Shown here piece by piece: positions 60,983 through 64,000 of a stretch of DNA of 64,000 nucleotides. The translations under genes were made by a program, and so were the position numbers. Where the stretch lies: the NCBI RefSeq assembly GCF_900497695.1, contig NZ_UIDD01000005.1:1-64000 (forward strand), read 5' to 3'. Origin of the DNA: Pseudomonas wadenswilerensis. Lineage in GTDB: Bacteria; Pseudomonadota; Gammaproteobacteria; Pseudomonadales; Pseudomonadaceae. The notes beneath the pieces were generated by a model, which worked only from the letters and a program-made list of their open reading frames with translations, ran no database searches and was not told the origin of the DNA. Numbering within the stretch: the first letter of the stretch is position 1; each line of letters begins with the position of its first letter.

Positions 60983-61915
60983 ATGAACCTGCTCGGTTCG
61001 ATCAAGAGTTTCATCAAGGTTGTCGAAGCCGGCAGCATTGCCGGTGGCGCCCGTAGCCTGGGTTTGAGTGCCGCCGCCGTGAGCCAGAACGTCGCCCGCC
61101 TGGAAGCTCACCTGCAGGTGCGCCTGCTCGCGCGCACCACCCGTAGCATGGCGCTGACGCCCAGTGGCAGCCTGTACTACGACAAGGTCAAGCATATCGA
61201 GCGCGACCTTGAACAAGCGCAGCAGGCGGTCACCACCCCGGATTGCGAACCCAAGGGGCGCTTGTGCATCGCTTCGTCTTCGGCGTTTGGCCGTCATGTA
61301 CTGGCGCCGTTGATTCCGGCGTTCAGCGCGCGATACCCGCAGCTTTCAATTGAATTGGTTACGAATGATCGGCGGGTCAATCATGCCCAGGAGGGCGTCG
61401 ATGTCAGTATTCGCATCCAGCCACAACTCGAAGATGGCCTGCTGGCCCGGCACATCGCCAGGGTGCCGTTCATTTGCTGCGCCTCCCCGGGCTATCTGGC
61501 GGCGGCCGGCTGGCCACAATCGCCCGAGCAGCTCAAGGAGCATCGCTGCCTGGTGTTTCGTTACCCGGTAGACGGACGCTTTTTACGCTGGGGCTTTATC
61601 CGCGAGGGTCTGCGTTTTGATGCCGAGTTCGACAATGTGCTGATCAGCGATGACATCGATGTACTGACCCAGATGGCCGTGCAGGATGGTGGCATCGCCC
61701 GGCTGGCCGAGTTCGTCGCCCGGCCCTTGCTTGAGCGTGGCCAGCTGGTGGCGTTGTTCGAGTATTCGCAGCCCGCCATGGCCTATGCCCAGACCGAGCC
61801 GATGGACGTCTATCTGTGCGTGGCCGATCGCTTTGCCCTGACGCCCAAGGTGCGGGCGTTCATGGAGTACATCCAGCTTGAGGTCGGGCCTGCCTGGCCG
61901 GTCCATCAGGCATAA
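60983..61915 (+). CDS. LysR-family transcriptional regulator
   Basis: The 310-residue protein has an N-terminal helix-turn-helix (SIAGGARSLGLSAAAVSQNVARLEAHLQVRLLARTTRS) and a substrate-binding domain (GRLCIASSSAFGRHVLAPLIPAFSARYPQLSIELV). The domain organisation is of the CrgA-like type. The start was chosen at MNLLGSIKSFIKVVE; the longer frame has no support. The nearest divergent gene is DUF2798, and the target is unknown. A terminator follows. Confidence 0.9.
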   Translation: MNLLGSIKSFIKVVEAGSIAGGARSLGLSAAAVSQNVARLEAHLQVRLLARTTRSMALTPSGSLYYDKVKHIERDLEQAQQAVTTPDCEPKGRLCIASSSAFGRHVLAPLIPAFSARYPQLSIELVTNDRRVNHAQEGVDVSIRIQPQLEDGLLARHIARVPFICCASPGYLAAAGWPQSPEQLKEHRCLVFRYPVDGRFLRWGFIREGLRFDAEFDNVLISDDIDVLTQMAVQDGGIARLAEFVARPLLERGQLVALFEYSQPAMAYAQTEPMDVYLCVADRFALTPKVRAFMEYIQLEVGPAWPVHQA

Positions 61916-61943
61916 AAAAACCGCCAATGAAGGCGGTTTTTTT
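61914..61943. terminator. Bidirectional terminator between LysR and FadL-type genes
   Basis: AAAAAAACCGCC / GGCGGTTTTTTT hairpin with A and T runs, between convergent genes. Confidence 0.95.
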
Positions 61944-61956
61944 AGTGGCGCTGCAA

Positions 61957-63216
61957 TCAGAAGCGATAGGTCAGCGACGCGCCAATACCGTGAGCGCTGT
62001 TTTCGTACTTGGCGTTGTACGAACCCTTGGTCGGGCTGGCCAGGTTGACCTTGGTGTCTTCTTCCCACAGGTAGGAGTAAGCCAGGTCGATGGTCATGTC
62101 TTCGGTAGGGCTGTAGCCAGCGCCCAGGCTGAACACCTTGCGGTCGCCAGTCGGAATGCGTGGCGAGCGGTCGTGGTTGTTGGTCGGCGACTGGTCGACG
62201 GTGAAACCGGTGCGCAGTACCCACTCTTTGTTCAGCTTGTACGAAGCACCGATGGCATGTGCCCAGGTGTCGTGCCAGTTCTGGTCTTCGTTGATGGTGC
62301 CGAATTGACCGGCAATCGGCGCAGGCACTTCGTTGGTTACGGTGATCGCTTCCAGACGGCTCCAGCGGGTCCAGGTGCTGCCCGCGTAGAGGGTCCACTG
62401 GTCATCCAGTTCGTGGGTGACCGAGAAGTCTACCGACTCAGGGGTCTTGATCTTCAGTTCGGCGTCAAACTTGCTGCCGCTGAACGGGCCGATCAGGGCC
62501 GAGTTGATCTTGGTGTTGCCTTCGAGCTTGTAGTCGACCATCGAGTGGTAGGTCAGGCCCAGGCGGGTCTTGTCGGTGGCTTGCACCATGACGCCGATGT
62601 TGTAGCCGACCGCGGTATCGTCGCCCTTGATCTTCACTTCGCCGTCGTTGAAGCCCGGGCTGCGTGGGTTGAGGACGTTGGAGCTCAGTTCGCCCTTGAT
62701 ACGGTTGAAGGTCGGGCCGAAACCGATCGAGACCTTGTCGTTGAAGGCATAGCTGACAGTAGGCTGGAAGGTAATGACTTCAACGTAGCTTTTCTTGCCC
62801 CAGTAGCGGCTGGCAGCTTCGTCTTCGTATTCGGTCACCAGGCCGAAGGGTGCGTAGACACCAAAGCCGACGGTCCAGTGATCATCGATCGGCTTGACGT
62901 AGTAGCCCATGGGCACGCCAACGAACGGCACCATGTCACCATCGGTGCTGCCGCCTGGGCGGCCGCCACCGGAAATGTCGGACTTGGCGATGACGGCGGC
63001 GCCGCCAACGGTGATCTGTTCGCGTTTCAGGCGCGACATGCCGGCAGGGTTGCCGAAAACGGTGCTGGCATCATCGGCAGAAGAAGAACGACCCGCGAAA
63101 CCTGTGCCCATGCCGCTGACGCTTTGTTCGTTGAGGGCAAAGCCGCTGGCGAACAGTTGAGTCGAAGCGAGAGTGACGGCGAGGCTAAGAGAGGTTTTGA
63201 GCATGACTTTTTTCAT
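61957..63216 (-). CDS. fadL: FadL-family outer-membrane long-chain fatty acid transporter
   Basis: The 419-residue protein has a signal peptide (MKKVMLKTSLSLAVTLASTQLFA) and the OmpP1/FadL N-terminal plug (GFALNEQSVSGMGTGFAGRSSSADDASTVFGNPAGMSRLKRE). A 14-strand barrel follows, ending in GASLTYRF with the expected terminal Phe. It imports long-chain fatty acids and other hydrophobic compounds. GGAG lies 8 nt before the ATG. It is convergent with the LysR gene across the terminator. Confidence 0.94.
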   Translation of the reverse strand: MKKVMLKTSLSLAVTLASTQLFASGFALNEQSVSGMGTGFAGRSSSADDASTVFGNPAGMSRLKREQITVGGAAVIAKSDISGGGRPGGSTDGDMVPFVGVPMGYYVKPIDDHWTVGFGVYAPFGLVTEYEDEAASRYWGKKSYVEVITFQPTVSYAFNDKVSIGFGPTFNRIKGELSSNVLNPRSPGFNDGEVKIKGDDTAVGYNIGVMVQATDKTRLGLTYHSMVDYKLEGNTKINSALIGPFSGSKFDAELKIKTPESVDFSVTHELDDQWTLYAGSTWTRWSRLEAITVTNEVPAPIAGQFGTINEDQNWHDTWAHAIGASYKLNKEWVLRTGFTVDQSPTNNHDRSPRIPTGDRKVFSLGAGYSPTEDMTIDLAYSYLWEEDTKVNLASPTKGSYNAKYENSAHGIGASLTYRF

Positions 63217-63362
63217 TATTAGAACTCCTTGGGATCTCCGGGGCGAAAACTACCAACATTTCGCCCGCAGCGCTATAGGCTGTATCGCAGGAGATAGAGC
63301 GGTTTTGTAGGACAATCCGACCAAAATGGCGGGAATTTTCCGATTATGGAAAGCAGTGACTC

Positions 63363-63845
63363 TCAGCAGGCCTGAAGAGTCACAGGAGCGATGCAGGTTT
63401 GCCAGGCGCAGGTGAAATCGCGCAGCCGGCCCTGAGGTTGGAAGGTTTGTCGCCAGATGCGTGCCAGGCCCAGTAAATCGTCGGCGGCGGGCAGTTCAGG
63501 GGCCTGTTCTTCGATCAGCATCCAGGCGATGGCGGTGGCGTAGCGCAGGTTTACCGTCAGTTCCAGGTGCGGGCCGCTGAGGAAGGCGTGCTGGCTGGCC
63601 AGGCCGCGGACCAGGCTGGCAAGGTCCGGGTCGCGGGCCAGGAACTGGTCCCAGAGGCTTTGGTGGCGCAGTTCGCCGATGCGGTACAGGCCGTGCCCGC
63701 GACGGTCGTGCAGAGCCGAACCGAGTGCTGACTGGCTGGCGGCGACGCCGAGCAGCAGGGCTTCGGCGCTGGCGCAATGACGACCCAGGTAGATCAGGGT
63801 CGGACGAATGACAAACTGGCTCAACTCGCTCGCGGCGATACCCAT
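63363..63845 (-). CDS. Lysozyme-fold-like protein of phage type, catalytic Glu possibly replaced
   Basis: The 160-residue protein contains SEALLLGVAASQSALGSAL-like sequence near residues 26-43, then HGLYRIGELRHQSLWDQFLARDP and ELTVNLRYATAIAWMLI. The order resembles phage proteins of the form LLLGTAAQESGLG..GPALGLYQIEP..WDNYL, which carry a lysozyme-like fold. The Glu expected in AQES appears here as Gln (ASQS). The assignment is from memory, so only moderately certain. There is no signal peptide. It follows the FadL gene upstream region on the minus strand. Confidence 0.55.
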   Translation of the reverse strand: MGIAASELSQFVIRPTLIYLGRHCASAEALLLGVAASQSALGSALHDRRGHGLYRIGELRHQSLWDQFLARDPDLASLVRGLASQHAFLSGPHLELTVNLRYATAIAWMLIEEQAPELPAADDLLGLARIWRQTFQPQGRLRDFTCAWQTCIAPVTLQAC

Positions 63846-64000
63846 GATGCCCTCGAACTTGAAATTGACCGGCGGACGCTGGAGCTTGGCAGCTAGTGAG
63901 TCGGTCAGGCCCGCCGGAAGCGGCCTTTGCCGCTTGAGTTGAAGTGTAGTGTCATATTCGCGCTGTAAAGGCCTGTTTTTAAAACATTTGCGGCTTTTAG
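63846..64000. other. Upstream region at the window end
   Basis: These 155 nt lie upstream of the lysozyme-like gene. AT-rich stretches (TTTTTAAAACATTTG) near 63975 could be part of a promoter, but no gene start or regulatory palindrome is recognisable before the window ends. Confidence 0.5.

Noticed and set aside
61927..63222. 431-codon plus-strand frame opposite the FadL gene
   Set aside because: Shadow of the outer-membrane protein. Starts inside the terminator region.

Overview
The window is a contiguous stretch of core chromosome from a Pseudomonas, most likely of the P. putida/P. fluorescens lineage. The evidence is the high GC content, typical pseudomonad REP palindromes (arms like GCGGGCTTGCCCCGCGAT or GAGCTGGCTTGCCAGCGAT), and gene blocks characteristic of the genus: nrdAB, oprH-phoPQ, ldhA-gacS, a PirRS-like pair, cysM-rlmD-relA-mazG, purMN, hda, and a complete late cobalamin operon. 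No prophage, transposase, CRISPR array or tRNA gene was found.

Layout. 1-0.7 kb: 3' end of a 23S rRNA gene, a 5S gene and the rrn terminator. 0.9-3.4 kb: a small operon holding a nitrilase remnant, an internally duplicated membrane protein and an asparaginase. 3.4-5.8 kb: small proteins, then a dinucleotide-binding oxidoreductase divergent from a LysR regulator. 5.8-11 kb: class Ia ribonucleotide reductase (nrdA, nrdB, minus strand) with candidate NrdR and DnaA sites upstream. 11-13.9 kb: a translationally coupled two-component system plus FhuF-like ferric reductase. 13.9-18.4 kb: the phosphopantetheinyl transferase, a dienelactone hydrolase, and oprH-phoP-phoQ behind four phased PhoP half-sites. 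18.4-20 kb: dctA behind a sigma-54 promoter. 20-27 kb: metal and redox housekeeping (SprT, YIP1, TtcA, a glycosylase, WrbA, ArsC, a TlpA-like protein) and ldhA. 27-32 kb: GacS and a PirRS-like two-component system without its receptor gene. 32-41 kb: cysM-rlmD, relA, mazG, purN-purM and small proteins. 41-48 kb: PerM, Hda, two NlpC/P60 lipoproteins, a methyltransferase and a sorbosone-dehydrogenase-like lipoprotein. 49-58 kb: a cobalamin riboswitch followed by ten tightly overlapping cobalamin genes (cobO-cobB-bluB-cobD-cobC-cobQ-cobU-cobT-phosphatase-cobS). 58-64 kb: a MarR/MFS module with palindromic operators, a glutathione peroxidase, a LysR regulator, a FadL-type porin and a lysozyme-fold-like protein.

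The cobalamin block fits together as a pathway. CobB amidates cobyrinate, CobO adenosylates, CobQ completes amidation, CobC makes aminopropanol phosphate and CobD attaches it. CobU and CobS assemble the nucleotide loop with alpha-ribazole from BluB (DMB), CobT and the phosphatase. Because NrdAB is the B12-independent class Ia enzyme, the vitamin serves other enzymes.

I did not find a clearly new multi-gene system. The less ordinary items are the duplicated membrane protein next to a gutted nitrilase, two small membrane ORFs (27 and 40 codons), the MarR operator pair, the lost PirA receptor, the 21-bp duplication in a signal peptide, and a lysozyme-like protein with a probable Glu-to-Gln change.
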